NCBI GenBank assembly: GCA_964392775.1
Contig: CAYMRD010000009.1
Coordinates: 66,275-130,274, forward strand
Direction of reading: 5' to 3'
DNA length: 64,000 nt
Source: UKL13-3 sp964392775
GTDB taxonomy: Bacteria; Bacteroidota; Bacteroidia; UKL13-3
Shown here piece by piece: positions 32,873 to 41,756 of this stretch. Below the pieces are notes generated by a model. That model saw nothing but the letters and a program-made list of their open reading frames with translations, had not been told where the DNA came from and did no database searches. The stretch's first letter is position 1. Each line of letters begins with the position of its first letter. A program made the translations under genes and the position numbers.

Positions 32873-34199
32873 ACTCCTTCTTCTTCTCCTTCTTATTGGT
32901 TCTATTACCCCTTCGTGCCACAAAAACGAAAACACGGTTGGTGATGACTTTGTAGGTGCGCTTGTAGGGTTTGACGTTAAGTCGATTGATACAACCCAAA
33001 TTATTGCATATACTTCCATAGACGATTCTGTTCTCACTCGTTATACTTCCTATTATTTGATGGGAAGTATGAATGACCCTGATTTTGGAACAGCCCATTC
33101 ATCTATTATCACTCAATACATGCCTCCTACCCTTTCATCAGGCTGGGATAACTCAAGTATTCATATTGATTCGATTGTTTTACAGCTTAGATATGTTGGC
33201 CCAACTTTTAAGTATGGAAATCTAAATTCAACGCAAACAATTAGAGTGTATGAGTTAGCTGAAGATATTAATGCAGACTCCAGTTATCGCTCTGATCGAA
33301 ACTATCAATATGATGCAACAAAGCCTATCGGAACCTGGCAGGGTGTTTTTAATCTTGAAGATAGCATACGATATACATACGCAGGACAAGCAGTCTCTTT
33401 AGCTCCACACCTACGCATCAAATTAGACGCTCCGGAATATATCAACAAGTTTACATCGGCTAATAGCGCTGTATTTGCGAGTACCGGTGCATTTCAAGCT
33501 TATTTCAAAGGCTTAGTGATTGCACCCGATTGGTCGCCAACACCCGGACAAGGCGGTATCGCTCATATTGACCTTAAGACAGATAGCTACCTGCGCAATA
33601 TGATTACTTCTGTTGTGGTGTATTATGACAGTGTTCAAAAGGTTGAATTCCCGATTTACCCTGACGACAATATCAAATACAACAAGTTTTCGCATGAGCA
33701 TACAGGTACCATTCCAATCCAACCACGTATGGGTGGAGTGCACAGTGATGTTAATTATGTAAAGTCGATGGCCGGATTAAAAACCCGCATCTTATTGCCC
33801 AATATTTTCGACTATACAAAACAACAAAACATAGCCATCAATGGAGCGGAAATGATTATTCCGTTGGTTCAGGGAAGCACTTCTGATATGTACTCAGCTC
33901 CGGTTAGTATTCGTTTATTCGCATCAGATTCTCTGGGCAGAAATCAAATCATTACAGACGCTTTCTCTGGCCTCGACTATTACGGAGGTGTATACAATAG
34001 CTCGTCAAAGCAATACTCTTTTAATATTATCCGACACGTTCAAAATTTGCTCACCCAATACAAACAGCATGGGTTAAACTATAATTATGGTTTAAATTTG
34101 TTTATTCAGGCAGATAATCCGGTTTCTGCCAGCAGGGCAATTATTGACACCCGCCCCGGAAAGATTAAACTAAAACTGAGCTACACTGTTATAAAGTAA
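32844..34199 (+). CDS. DUF4270 lipoprotein
   Basis: A 451-residue outer-surface lipoprotein of the Bacteroidota-specific DUF4270 family. ATG 32844 gives MIVCFKDKTKLLLLLLLIGS, a signal peptide ending in the lipobox ITPSC. Family features are VGDDFVG, TRYTSYYLMGSMNDPDFGTAHSSIITQY (read from 33039) and the beta-rich body with SIHIDSIVLQLRY and RIKLDAPEY. Function is unknown. It overlaps the GT5-domain gene by 29 bp and is followed by aroF after 3 bp, so all are likely one transcript. Confidence 0.88.
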   Translation: MIVCFKDKTKLLLLLLLIGSITPSCHKNENTVGDDFVGALVGFDVKSIDTTQIIAYTSIDDSVLTRYTSYYLMGSMNDPDFGTAHSSIITQYMPPTLSSGWDNSSIHIDSIVLQLRYVGPTFKYGNLNSTQTIRVYELAEDINADSSYRSDRNYQYDATKPIGTWQGVFNLEDSIRYTYAGQAVSLAPHLRIKLDAPEYINKFTSANSAVFASTGAFQAYFKGLVIAPDWSPTPGQGGIAHIDLKTDSYLRNMITSVVVYYDSVQKVEFPIYPDDNIKYNKFSHEHTGTIPIQPRMGGVHSDVNYVKSMAGLKTRILLPNIFDYTKQQNIAINGAEMIIPLVQGSTSDMYSAPVSIRLFASDSLGRNQIITDAFSGLDYYGGVYNSSSKQYSFNIIRHVQNLLTQYKQHGLNYNYGLNLFIQADNPVSASRAIIDTRPGKIKLKLSYTVIK

Positions 34200-34202
34200 G
34201 AG

Positions 34203-35228
34203 ATGATTATCAGGGTAAACACCACAAACGAAGTTGAGCTTGAAGGATTGTTGAGGTTGTTGCAGGCAGAAGCCCCGCATTTTCGTTTGTTGAAAAACGA
34301 AAGCATTATTGTAGCGCCAAGATATTTCTTCAAAGAACGTATTCAGCAATTTCCTCAGGTAGCCGAAATTATTGAGATTGATACGCCATACCAACTCGCC
34401 TCATCAAAATGGAAAACAGAAACTTCTTTTGAGGTAAAAGGTGTGCCTATCAGCAATCACTCATTTACGATAATGGCCGGCCCTTGCAGCGTTGAAACAG
34501 AAGAGCAAATTTTTGGAACTGCAGAATTGCTGCATAAACTCGGCATCAAATTTATCCGTGGCGGAGCATACAAACCCCGCACTTCTCCTTATTCCTTTTT
34601 AGGTCTCGGAAAAAAAGGCCTTCAATTGATGAAAGAAGCCGCCAACCAATATGATTTACGGGTTGTAACCGAAATTATGGATCTTAGTCTGTTGGATGAA
34701 GTGATGGAATACACCGACATTTTGCAGGTAGGCAGTCGCAACATGCAAAATTTTTTCATGTTGGGCGAGCTTGGCAAAACAGATAAACCTGTTTTGTTGA
34801 AGCGCGGAATGAATGCACGTGTAAATGAATGGTTGCTTGCTGCCGAATATGTGTTGAGCGGAGGCAACTCCAAGGTTATTTTATGTGAACGCGGCATTCG
34901 CAGCTTTGATCCCGGAACCCGCAATGTGATGGATGTTGGAGTGATTCCTTTATTGAAAGAATTAAGTCACCTGCCTGTGATTGCCGACCCAAGCCACGGA
35001 ACCGGAGCCGCTTCACGTGTTACACCGATGGCAATGGCCTGTGTAGCAGCCGGAGCAAACGGTTTGCTGATTGAAATTCACCCACACCCACAAAATGCAC
35101 TCTCTGATAGTGCACAAACCATTTCATTTGAACAGTTTACAAACCTTAAACAACAAGTGGATACTTTGCTGCTTGCTATAAATTCGGCTCAACCGCAAAC
35201 ACCTGTTTTGAAACCGCAAACATTGTAG
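34203..35228 (+). CDS. aroF: DAHP synthase (type I beta)
   Basis: A 341-residue cytoplasmic enzyme condensing phosphoenolpyruvate and erythrose 4-phosphate, the first step of aromatic amino-acid synthesis. Residues 1-75 form the ferredoxin-like N-terminal regulatory domain (IIRVNTTNEVELEGLLRLL). The barrel shows FTIMAGPCSVETEEQI, FIRGGAYKPRTSPYSFLG, LQVGSRNMQNFFML, PVLLKRGMNA, GGNSKVILCERGIRSF and VIADPSHGTGAA, all diagnostic of the I-beta subtype. There is no fused chorismate mutase. It directly follows the DUF4270 gene (3-bp gap). Confidence 0.95.
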   Translation: MIIRVNTTNEVELEGLLRLLQAEAPHFRLLKNESIIVAPRYFFKERIQQFPQVAEIIEIDTPYQLASSKWKTETSFEVKGVPISNHSFTIMAGPCSVETEEQIFGTAELLHKLGIKFIRGGAYKPRTSPYSFLGLGKKGLQLMKEAANQYDLRVVTEIMDLSLLDEVMEYTDILQVGSRNMQNFFMLGELGKTDKPVLLKRGMNARVNEWLLAAEYVLSGGNSKVILCERGIRSFDPGTRNVMDVGVIPLLKELSHLPVIADPSHGTGAASRVTPMAMACVAAGANGLLIEIHPHPQNALSDSAQTISFEQFTNLKQQVDTLLLAINSAQPQTPVLKPQTL

Positions 35229-35284
35229 TACATTTGGGCACAACGTCTATTTAACAACTTTCATCATACAACTATAAATAATCT

Positions 35285-37126
35285 ATGTGCGGAATTGTTG
35301 CATACATTGGTCATCGCGAAGCTTACCCTATTGTCATCAAAGGATTGAAGCGTTTGGAATACCGCGGTTATGATAGTGCCGGAGTGGCTCTATTGAATGA
35401 CAAAAAGGATTTTCTGATTTATAAGAAGAGTGGAAAGGTTAGTGATCTTGAAACATCCGTTGCCGCTCAAGACACGCATGCCTTAACCGGAATGGGTCAT
35501 ACCCGCTGGGCAACCCACGGTGCACCGAATGATGTGAATGCGCACCCGCACATGTCGCAAAACGGAGAGTTCGCAATTATTCACAACGGCATTATTGAAA
35601 ACTACTCTTCACTCAAACAAGCCCTGATTGAAAGAGGTCATCAATTCAAAAGCGAAACCGATACCGAAGTATTGATTCACCTCATTGAAGAAATTGCTAA
35701 AAACAGTGCGGTGAGTTTTGAAGAAGCCGTACGCATGGCTTTAACTCAGGTTGTGGGAGCTTACGCAATTGTAATCCTTTCTAAAAAGGATCCGAATTAT
35801 CTTATTGGTGCCCGAAAAGGAAGTCCGATGGTTATTGGTGTGGGAGAAGGCGAACATTTTATTGCCAGTGATGCCACTCCAATTGTGGAATACACCCGCA
35901 ACGTTATTTACCTGAATGATGGAGAGATTGCCATCATTGATGGTCAGCAACTGACCGTTAAAACCATCGACAATACGATCAAAACCCCTTACATCCACGA
36001 ACTCGAAATCAACCTTGAAAGCATTGAAAAAGGCGGTTTTGAGCATTTTATGATGAAAGAAATTTATGAGCAGCCCCGCTCAATCCTTGATTCATTTCGT
36101 GGACGGATTCACACCAACGAGGCAACCATTACAATGGCTGGCGTAGATAAGTTTGAAGACAAGCTCAAAAATATCAAACGCATTATTATCGTAGGATGTG
36201 GAACCAGCTGGCATGCAGGATTGGTAGGAGAATATTTGTTTGAAGATTTTGCACGCATCCCGGTTGAGGTGGAATATGCATCCGAATTCCGCTACAGAAA
36301 TCCTGTATTGGATGAAACCGATTTTGTAATTGCCATCTCGCAAAGCGGGGAAACTGCCGATACTCTGGCCGCACTTGAACTGGCAAAAAATAAAGGAGCA
36401 ACCGTATTTGGCATTTGTAATGTAGTGGGCTCATCTATCCCACGTATGACTGATGCAGGCGCATACACACATGCCGGACCCGAAATTGGTGTGGCATCAA
36501 CCAAAGCGTTTACCGCTCAGGTAACAGCCCTCATCTTAATGGCTCTTTCAATCGCGCAAAAAAAAGGAACCCTCAGCACCCAACGTTTGCGTGAATTGCT
36601 GACCGAATTGGAAACGATTCCTGCAAAAGTTGAAAAAACGTTGGAATCAAACGACTATATCAAAGGCATTGCCGAGCAGTTTAAAGACAGTCGTAATGCA
36701 TTATACTTAGGTCGGGGATATGGTTTCCCTGTTGCTTTGGAAGGAGCGCTTAAACTCAAAGAAATTTCATACATCCACGCAGAAGGATATCCTGCTGCCG
36801 AAATGAAACATGGTCCTATTGCCTTAATTGACGAGGAAATGCCGGTAGTTGTTATTGCCACACAACACAGCAACTACGAAAAAGTAATCAGCAATATTCA
36901 GGAAGTACGTGCACGTAAAGGAAAAGTGATTGCTATTGCTACCAAAGGTGATACACATATTAAGGAACACTCAGATTATGTTATTTACATTCCTCAATGC
37001 GAAGAGGCTATGTTACCTCTGCTGGCAACAATTCCATTGCAACTTCTGTCTTATCATACCGCTGTAATGCGCGGTTGCAATGTAGATCAGCCTCGAAACC
37101 TTGCAAAATCAGTTACGGTAGAATAA
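35285..37126 (+). CDS. glmS: Glucosamine-fructose-6-phosphate aminotransferase
   Basis: A 613-residue cytoplasmic enzyme making glucosamine 6-phosphate from fructose 6-phosphate and glutamine for cell-wall and LPS synthesis. After Met, Cys2 (MCGIVAYIGHREAYP) is the glutaminase nucleophile; GMGHTRWATHGAP and IIHNGIIENYSSLK follow. The two SIS isomerase domains show GCGTSWHAGLVGEYLFE, ISQSGETADTLAALELAK, GPEIGVASTKAFTAQ, LGRGYGFPVALEGALKLKEISYIHAEGY (read from 36712) and PRNLAKSVTVE at the end. I saw no glmS-type ribozyme upstream, as expected for this phylum. Confidence 0.97.
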   Translation: MCGIVAYIGHREAYPIVIKGLKRLEYRGYDSAGVALLNDKKDFLIYKKSGKVSDLETSVAAQDTHALTGMGHTRWATHGAPNDVNAHPHMSQNGEFAIIHNGIIENYSSLKQALIERGHQFKSETDTEVLIHLIEEIAKNSAVSFEEAVRMALTQVVGAYAIVILSKKDPNYLIGARKGSPMVIGVGEGEHFIASDATPIVEYTRNVIYLNDGEIAIIDGQQLTVKTIDNTIKTPYIHELEINLESIEKGGFEHFMMKEIYEQPRSILDSFRGRIHTNEATITMAGVDKFEDKLKNIKRIIIVGCGTSWHAGLVGEYLFEDFARIPVEVEYASEFRYRNPVLDETDFVIAISQSGETADTLAALELAKNKGATVFGICNVVGSSIPRMTDAGAYTHAGPEIGVASTKAFTAQVTALILMALSIAQKKGTLSTQRLRELLTELETIPAKVEKTLESNDYIKGIAEQFKDSRNALYLGRGYGFPVALEGALKLKEISYIHAEGYPAAEMKHGPIALIDEEMPVVVIATQHSNYEKVISNIQEVRARKGKVIAIATKGDTHIKEHSDYVIYIPQCEEAMLPLLATIPLQLLSYHTAVMRGCNVDQPRNLAKSVTVE

Positions 37127-37147
37127 TATTTCAAATCCGATTTAAAC

Positions 37148-37180
37148 AAAAATGCCACCCTTCAGGAGTGGCATTTTTTG
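37148..37180 (+). terminator. Terminator of glmS
   Basis: aaaaatgccac-ccttcagga-gtggcattttt is a perfect 11-bp stem with a U run, 21 bases after glmS. It may also serve the convergent small gene ending at 37197. Confidence 0.88.
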
Positions 37181-37196
37181 TTAACGCAAATTCGAG

Positions 37197-37499
37197 TTAT
37201 TCAATATTGGCACTGTAAACAGCATGCATCGGAATCAGGTAATTTCCTTCGATGGTAATCCCTTGAGGTCCCATAGCCAATACTTGTGTTTGCAGTGATT
37301 TAAAACCTTCGGTTGTATGAATCACCAGCAACGTTTTAAATTTCTCATTTTTTGACAACGTCATCGCTTTATCAAGAGATAGCAAACGCACACGCTTGTC
37401 TTCATCGCGTTGGTATACATCTCCCGAAGGAAAAGAACAAGACTCTAATTCTGCTGCTGTAATCGTTTGTATGTCGCGCAAATTTAATGCTGTATCCAT
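37197..37499 (-). CDS. Small hypothetical protein
   Basis: A 100-residue cytoplasmic protein starting at ATG 37499 (MDTALNLRDIQTITAAELES); an in-frame TTG at 37523 would add eight lysine-rich residues. I do not recognise a domain. VRLLSLDKAMTLSKNEKFKTLLVIHTTEG reads like two strands and a helix, and the rest (QTQVLAMGPQGITIEGNYLIPMHAV) is beta-rich with a C-terminal strand. Codon use matches the housekeeping neighbours, which supports a real gene. It is convergent with glmS, sharing its terminator. Confidence 0.65.
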   Translation of the reverse strand: MDTALNLRDIQTITAAELESCSFPSGDVYQRDEDKRVRLLSLDKAMTLSKNEKFKTLLVIHTTEGFKSLQTQVLAMGPQGITIEGNYLIPMHAVYSANIE

Positions 37500-37562
37500 T
37501 TTTATCTTTTTCTCAGACTTCAATATGATCTGATGTAAATTTTGATGATTAATATGGCTTGT

Positions 37563-37722
37563 TTAGTACACGAAGGCACGAATTTCTTAAAAAAGAAGAA
37601 AGGCACTAAACATTGTCGAAAGTAAAAGAGGCATCATTCATAATCGTATGCTCATTCTAAATTCATTCTTTGTATCTTATATCTTTCTTCTTTTAGTGCC
37701 CTTTGCTTTGTGTACAAAAGGA
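37563..37722. repeat. Intergenic repeat of the CACGAAGGCAC family
   Basis: gtacacgaaggcacgaattt at the left and gccctttgctttgtgtacaa at the right are imperfect inverted relatives, with agaagaaaggcactaaa and tttcttcttttagtgcc as an inner pair. It is related to 20957-21080. It lies between the small hypothetical gene and sodB, with no gene within it. Confidence 0.55.
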
Positions 37723-37737
37723 GCGTCCAATATTTCC

Positions 37738-38343
37738 TTACAATGCTGCTTCAAATCTGCGACTTACTTCGTCCCAGTTTACTACACTCCAGAAAGCAGT
37801 GCAATAATCAGGTCTGCGGTTTTGGTAATGCAAATAGTAAGCATGTTCCCAAACATCCAGTCCCAAAACAGGCGTGCCTTTGCAATCGGTAACAACATCC
37901 ATCAATGGATTATCCTGATTAGGAGTTGAACAGATTTTCAACTTACCCTCCTCAACACATAACCAGGCCCATCCCGAACCAAAACGTGTAGCTGCCGCTT
38001 TGTTAAACTCTTCTTTGAATTTATCCATTCCACCCAAGTCACTGTTAATAGCAGCCTCAAGCTTAGCCGAAGGTTTGGATGGTGTTCCGCTCATAATGCT
38101 CCAGAACAATGAGTGGTTGTAATGCCCGCCACCATTGTTGCGCACAGCAGCAGGGTATTTACTGATGTTTTTGCAAATTTCTTCAATGCTCAGTTTTTCA
38201 GCATCCGTTCCTGCAATCGCATTGTTCAAATTGGTAACATAAGCGTTGTGGTGTTTGCTGTAGTGAATTTCCATGGTACGTGCGTCAATATGTGGTTCAA
38301 GCGCATCGTAAGCATAAGGAAGTTTTGGTAATTCGAAAGCCAT
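37738..38343 (-). CDS. sodB: Fe/Mn superoxide dismutase
   Basis: A 201-residue cytoplasmic enzyme converting superoxide to oxygen and peroxide. The metal ligands are seen in YSKHHNAYVTNL, GGGHYNHSLFWSIMS and DVWEHAYYLHYQNRRPDY (Asp and His). The C-terminus ends NWDEVSRRFEAAL. There is no signal peptide. Iron versus manganese specificity cannot be settled from these motifs alone; cambialistic enzymes are common in this phylum. It is monocistronic. Confidence 0.95.
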   Translation of the reverse strand: MAFELPKLPYAYDALEPHIDARTMEIHYSKHHNAYVTNLNNAIAGTDAEKLSIEEICKNISKYPAAVRNNGGGHYNHSLFWSIMSGTPSKPSAKLEAAINSDLGGMDKFKEEFNKAAATRFGSGWAWLCVEEGKLKICSTPNQDNPLMDVVTDCKGTPVLGLDVWEHAYYLHYQNRRPDYCTAFWSVVNWDEVSRRFEAAL

Positions 38344-38506
38344 ATTGTTAAAATATTAATGGTTGATAAATAGATGAGAGGCGAATATAAATCTAATTAA
38401 AGAATAAACGAATGGAAGACGGAGTTGTTTGACAACCCAACAAATAATCATATTGTATGGTAACAGGATTTTTGTACTTTCACTTTACGTTTTAAACACC
38501 ATAACT

Positions 38507-39052
38507 ATGACTAAAGTTTTGACCCTCCCCCTTATCATTCTGGGCTTAGTACTGTTTCTTTTTGGCTTTATTGCCGTAACAGCGCCAAACATGTCCGTTG
38601 ATACGCTAATGCTTTATTTGGCGTACATGTTAATAGCTGTTGGAGGTGTTGCCGCAATTGTTGGACTCATTATTCGAAAAAGCACCAAAAGCTGGTATGT
38701 CAGCTTTATGATGGGTATCCTGCTATTCGCGGTGGGCTTCATTGTGTTTTTAAAAAACAATGAAGCCGCACATTACTACAATTTATTTATTGCCGGCTGG
38801 GCAGCGCTAATGGGAGCCTCACTGATTGTGGCCTCCTTCTTTCAAAAACAATTGCGTATTGTATTGATTGTAAACGGTATGATGTCGCTTGGGTTTGGAC
38901 TGGTGATTTATTTTAACCCTTTTACCGGTACCAATACCCTCAATTTTATGGTAGGATTTTACACACTTCTGTTAAGTGTGATGTTATTATACTTGGCTTT
39001 CAAGGCTTTTCGATCCGGAAAAGCAGAAGCTAAACCTAGCGAAGTTTCTTGA
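38507..39052 (+). CDS. Small polytopic membrane protein, HdeD/DUF308-like
   Basis: A 181-residue protein starting at ATG 38507 (MTKVLTLPLIILGLVLFLFG); the longer upstream frame lacks a promoter or RBS. It has about six hydrophobic segments arranged in three hairpins (IILGLVLFLFGFIAVTAP, YLAYMLIAVGGVAAIVGLII, FMMGILLFAVGFIVFL, FIAGWAALMGASLIVASFF, VNGMMSLGFGLVIYF, LLLSVMLLYLAFKAF), the pattern of the HdeD/DUF308 family. Function is unknown; acid-stress links come from E. coli HdeD only. Its 3' end overlaps that of tadA by 17 bp on the opposite strand. Confidence 0.75.
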   Translation: MTKVLTLPLIILGLVLFLFGFIAVTAPNMSVDTLMLYLAYMLIAVGGVAAIVGLIIRKSTKSWYVSFMMGILLFAVGFIVFLKNNEAAHYYNLFIAGWAALMGASLIVASFFQKQLRIVLIVNGMMSLGFGLVIYFNPFTGTNTLNFMVGFYTLLLSVMLLYLAFKAFRSGKAEAKPSEVS

Positions 39053-39476
39053 AAAAAGTTTTTACCAGTTCGGCACACTCATCGGCCATAATACCGCTGA
39101 TAACCTCTGTTTTGGGGTGAAGGGAGTTCCCCGCTTTTTTGTAGCCACGTTTTTCATCCGAAGCGCCATACACAACCTTCCCGATCTGGCTCCAAAACAA
39201 AGCCCCTCCGCACATTACACAAGGTTCGAGGGTTACATACAATGTGCAATCTATCAGGTATTTTGCGCCAATATAGTTGGCAGCAGCCGTAATGGCCTGC
39301 ATCTCGGCATGGGCCGTAACATCGTTCAGGCGTTCGGTATGGTTATGCCCCTTCCCGATAATTTTATTTTGGGCAACAATCACAGCTCCAACGGGCACTT
39401 CGCCTGCATCAAAAGCCTTTTGGGCTTCGGCAAGTGCTTGTTTCATGAAATATTCGTGTGAAAAAAGTTCAGACAT
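39036..39476 (-). CDS. tadA: tRNA(Arg) adenosine deaminase-type nucleoside deaminase
   Basis: A 146-residue zinc deaminase. Zinc-site motifs are TAHAEMQAITAAA (HAE) and VTLEPCVMCGGALFWSQI (PCxxC). GEVPVGAVIVAQNKIIGKGHN and DEKRGYKKAGNSLHPKTEV match the TadA branch, which converts A34 to inosine in tRNA-Arg(ACG). Guanine or cytosine deaminases share the fold, but the spacing fits TadA. ATG 39476 is preferred to an upstream TTG. Gene ends overlap the DUF308 gene. Confidence 0.88.
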   Translation of the reverse strand: MSELFSHEYFMKQALAEAQKAFDAGEVPVGAVIVAQNKIIGKGHNHTERLNDVTAHAEMQAITAAANYIGAKYLIDCTLYVTLEPCVMCGGALFWSQIGKVVYGASDEKRGYKKAGNSLHPKTEVISGIMADECAELVKTFFKKLR

Positions 39477-39488
39477 ATTGTGCTGCAA

Positions 39489-39833
39489 GTATACAAATAA
39501 AAAAAACCCGGTTGCCCGGGTTCTTTTTCTGCTATGAAAAGAACAACTACAAACACCATAAGTAGTTGTTGTTTCCTTATTAATTTGAATTTTTCAAATT
39601 GAACTAATCAAAAATAGCCGGAGCAAAATTTATTACGTGTAGAATTTGAACTACATACCAATTAATATTCATTAAAAAATTGGGCCCTTATTTAGAATGA
39701 ATGACACACCTAATGCACTATAAAATTAGATGCAGAAGCCTTACATAGCTATGCTTGGTATTAATTTTACTATTTTCGCGCTCCAATAACCAAGCACACC
39801 TGAGTCACATCAGGCACTCAACGAAATTTATTT
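39489..39833. other. Divergent intergenic region with orphan hairpins
   Basis: A 345-bp gap between divergent tadA and aspS. aacccgg-ttg-cccgggtt with a following ttcttttt run (about 39506-39527) looks like an intrinsic terminator although no gene ends here on the plus strand. aacaactac at about 39542-39550 and gtagttgtt at 39562-39570 form a second 9-bp inverted repeat. The rest is AT-rich up to the aspS promoter. A small RNA ending at the hairpin is possible but unsupported by anything else. Confidence 0.45.
39771..39778 (+). promoter_or_regulatory. -7 box variant for aspS
   Basis: tattttcg followed by cgc lies 56 bases before the aspS ATG, identical to the purH and DUF3127 boxes. Confidence 0.45.
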
Positions 39834-41624
39834 ATGCTACGTACACATACCTGCGGAGAACTCCGCATCAGTCACATCAACCAGCAAGTTACCCTGTCAG
39901 GATGGGTTCAAAAAGGACGCGATTTAGGCGGAATGACCTTTATTGACCTTCGCGACCGTTATGGCATTACCCAACTTGCTTTTAATATGGAAACCAATGC
40001 TGCATTATGCGAACAAGCCCGCAAATGCGGACGTGAGTTTGTATTGCAGGTTACCGGCAAAGTGATTGAACGCAGCAGCAAAAACAACCATCTTCCAACC
40101 GGAGAGATTGAAATTGAAGTTACTGCCCTGAACATACTTAACCAGGCCATCACACCACCATTTACCATTGAAGAAAATACTGATGGCGGTGATGATATCC
40201 GCATGAAATACCGCTACCTCGATTTGCGCAGAGCCAATGTAAGAGCAAACCTGGAGTTACGCCACAAGGTTTCACAACAAACCCGTACCTACCTCGACAG
40301 CCAATCGTTTATCGAAGTAGAAACTCCGGTATTGATTAAATCAACACCCGAAGGAGCCCGCGATTTTGTGGTTCCAAGCCGCATGAATCCGGGTGAGTTT
40401 TATGCCTTGCCTCAATCACCTCAAACCTTTAAACAATTGCTGATGGTGAGCGGGTTCGACCGTTACTACCAGATTGTAAAATGTTTTAGAGATGAGGATT
40501 TGCGTGCCGACCGTCAGCCTGAGTTTACACAGATTGACTGTGAAATGAGTTTTGTGGAGCAGGAAGATATTCTCAACATGTTTGAAGGATTGGTGAAACA
40601 CCTGTTTAAACAAGTTAAAGGAATTGAGATTGACAGTTTACCTCGCATGACCTATGCCGATGCCATGAAATTTTATGGCAGCGACAAGCCTGATACCCGT
40701 TTCGATATGCGGTTTGTTGAGGTAAAGACACATAATTATGCGTCTCCACAGTCGCACCCAATCGACCTAACATCAGGCAAAAATTTCCCTGTGTTCGACA
40801 ATGCCGAATTGGTAGTAGGTATCTGTGCCAAAGGATGTGCCGAGTACACCCGCAAGCAGTTGGATGAATTAACAGATTTTGTAAAACGCCCACAGATTGG
40901 TGCTACCGGGTTGGTATATGCACGTGTAAATGCCGATGGTTCGATCAAATCATCGGTTGATAAATTTTATGATGAAGCAGCCTTGAAACAATGGGCCGCA
41001 GCATTTAATGCACAGCCGGGTGATTTGATTTTGCTATTAGCCGGACAAGCCGATAAAACCCGCAAAGCGTTAAACGAACTGCGTTTGGAAATGGGAACCC
41101 GTTTGGGATTGCGTGATAAAAATACATTCTCCTGTTTATGGGTAGTTGATTTCCCTTTATTGGAATTCAATGAAGACGAAAACAGATACTTCGCCATGCA
41201 CCATCCGTTTACGTCACCTAAACCCGAAGACATTCATTTGTTGAACGACTTTGCCACCTTAGGAAATGTAAGAGCCAATGCTTATGATATGGTAATTAAC
41301 GGAGTAGAAGTAGGTGGCGGAAGCGTGCGCATTTTCAACAAAGAGTTGCAAGCCCGCATGTTTGAAGTTTTAGGATTTACAGATGAAGAAGCCCAGCATC
41401 AGTTTGGTTTTTTGATGAACGCCTTTGAATTTGGCGCTCCTCCTCATGCCGGTATTGCATTTGGCTTCGACAGGTTGTGTTCGTTGTTTGGTGGTGCCGA
41501 TTCGATACGCGATTTTATTGCCTTCCCTAAAAACAATAGCGGCCGCGATGTGATGATTGATGCGCCAAGTACCATTGACGATAAACAACTGAATGAATTG
41601 AATATCAAATTAGATATGAAGTAG
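39834..41624 (+). CDS. aspS: Aspartyl-tRNA synthetase
   Basis: A 596-residue class II synthetase. The N-terminal OB-fold anticodon domain is HTCGELRISHINQQVTLSGWVQ-like; motif 1 lies around YLDLRRANVRANLELRH; QSPQTFKQLLMVSGFDRYYQI and CFRDEDLRADRQPEFTQIDCE form motif 2. The bacterial GAD insertion covers about residues 320-420 (GICAKGCAEYTRKQL), and motif 3 is GIAFGFDRLCSLFGG. The length is normal for the bacterial type. Discriminating versus non-discriminating behaviour cannot be judged here. Confidence 0.96.
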   Translation: MLRTHTCGELRISHINQQVTLSGWVQKGRDLGGMTFIDLRDRYGITQLAFNMETNAALCEQARKCGREFVLQVTGKVIERSSKNNHLPTGEIEIEVTALNILNQAITPPFTIEENTDGGDDIRMKYRYLDLRRANVRANLELRHKVSQQTRTYLDSQSFIEVETPVLIKSTPEGARDFVVPSRMNPGEFYALPQSPQTFKQLLMVSGFDRYYQIVKCFRDEDLRADRQPEFTQIDCEMSFVEQEDILNMFEGLVKHLFKQVKGIEIDSLPRMTYADAMKFYGSDKPDTRFDMRFVEVKTHNYASPQSHPIDLTSGKNFPVFDNAELVVGICAKGCAEYTRKQLDELTDFVKRPQIGATGLVYARVNADGSIKSSVDKFYDEAALKQWAAAFNAQPGDLILLLAGQADKTRKALNELRLEMGTRLGLRDKNTFSCLWVVDFPLLEFNEDENRYFAMHHPFTSPKPEDIHLLNDFATLGNVRANAYDMVINGVEVGGGSVRIFNKELQARMFEVLGFTDEEAQHQFGFLMNAFEFGAPPHAGIAFGFDRLCSLFGGADSIRDFIAFPKNNSGRDVMIDAPSTIDDKQLNELNIKLDMK

Positions 41625-41653
41625 TATACTTAATTCCTTATTAGAGAAAGAAG

Positions 41654-41681
41654 AGCCAGGTATCCAATCTGGCTTTTTTTG
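41654..41681 (+). terminator. Terminator of aspS
   Basis: agccag-gtatccaat-ctggct followed by a T run lies 29 bases after the aspS stop, 16 bases before the palindrome of the following gene. Confidence 0.8.
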
Positions 41682-41697
41682 TAAATATGAGAATCAA

Positions 41698-41742
41698 AAA
41701 ATTTGACAAATACGGAATCTGATTCCGTATTTGTCAAATTTT
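41698..41742. repeat. Perfect 45-bp palindrome before the second DUF4143 ATPase
   Basis: The 22-nt left arm, aaaa then tttgacaaatacggaatc, and its exact reverse complement flank a single T at 41720. It ends 14 bases before the ATG at 41757. Its central 39 bases recur as the exact reverse complement at 42939-42977, after the gene. A TATCTTTG box lies at 41745-41752, so the palindrome abuts the promoter. Confidence 0.92.
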
Positions 41743-41744
41743 CA

Positions 41745-41752
41745 TATCTTTG
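41745..41752 (+). promoter_or_regulatory. -7 box (TATCTTTG) of the DUF4143 gene
   Basis: tatctttg matches TAnnTTTG exactly and is only 4 bases from the ATG at 41757, which would make the mRNA leaderless or nearly so. The neighbouring palindrome would overlap the -33 region, so a protein bound there could control this gene. Confidence 0.45.
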
Positions 41753-41756
41753 TTTT

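Noticed and set aside
39489..39833. tRNA or riboswitch in the tadA-aspS gap
   Set aside because: The hairpins do not form a cloverleaf, there is no T-loop or CCA-like end, and no known riboswitch core was recognised.
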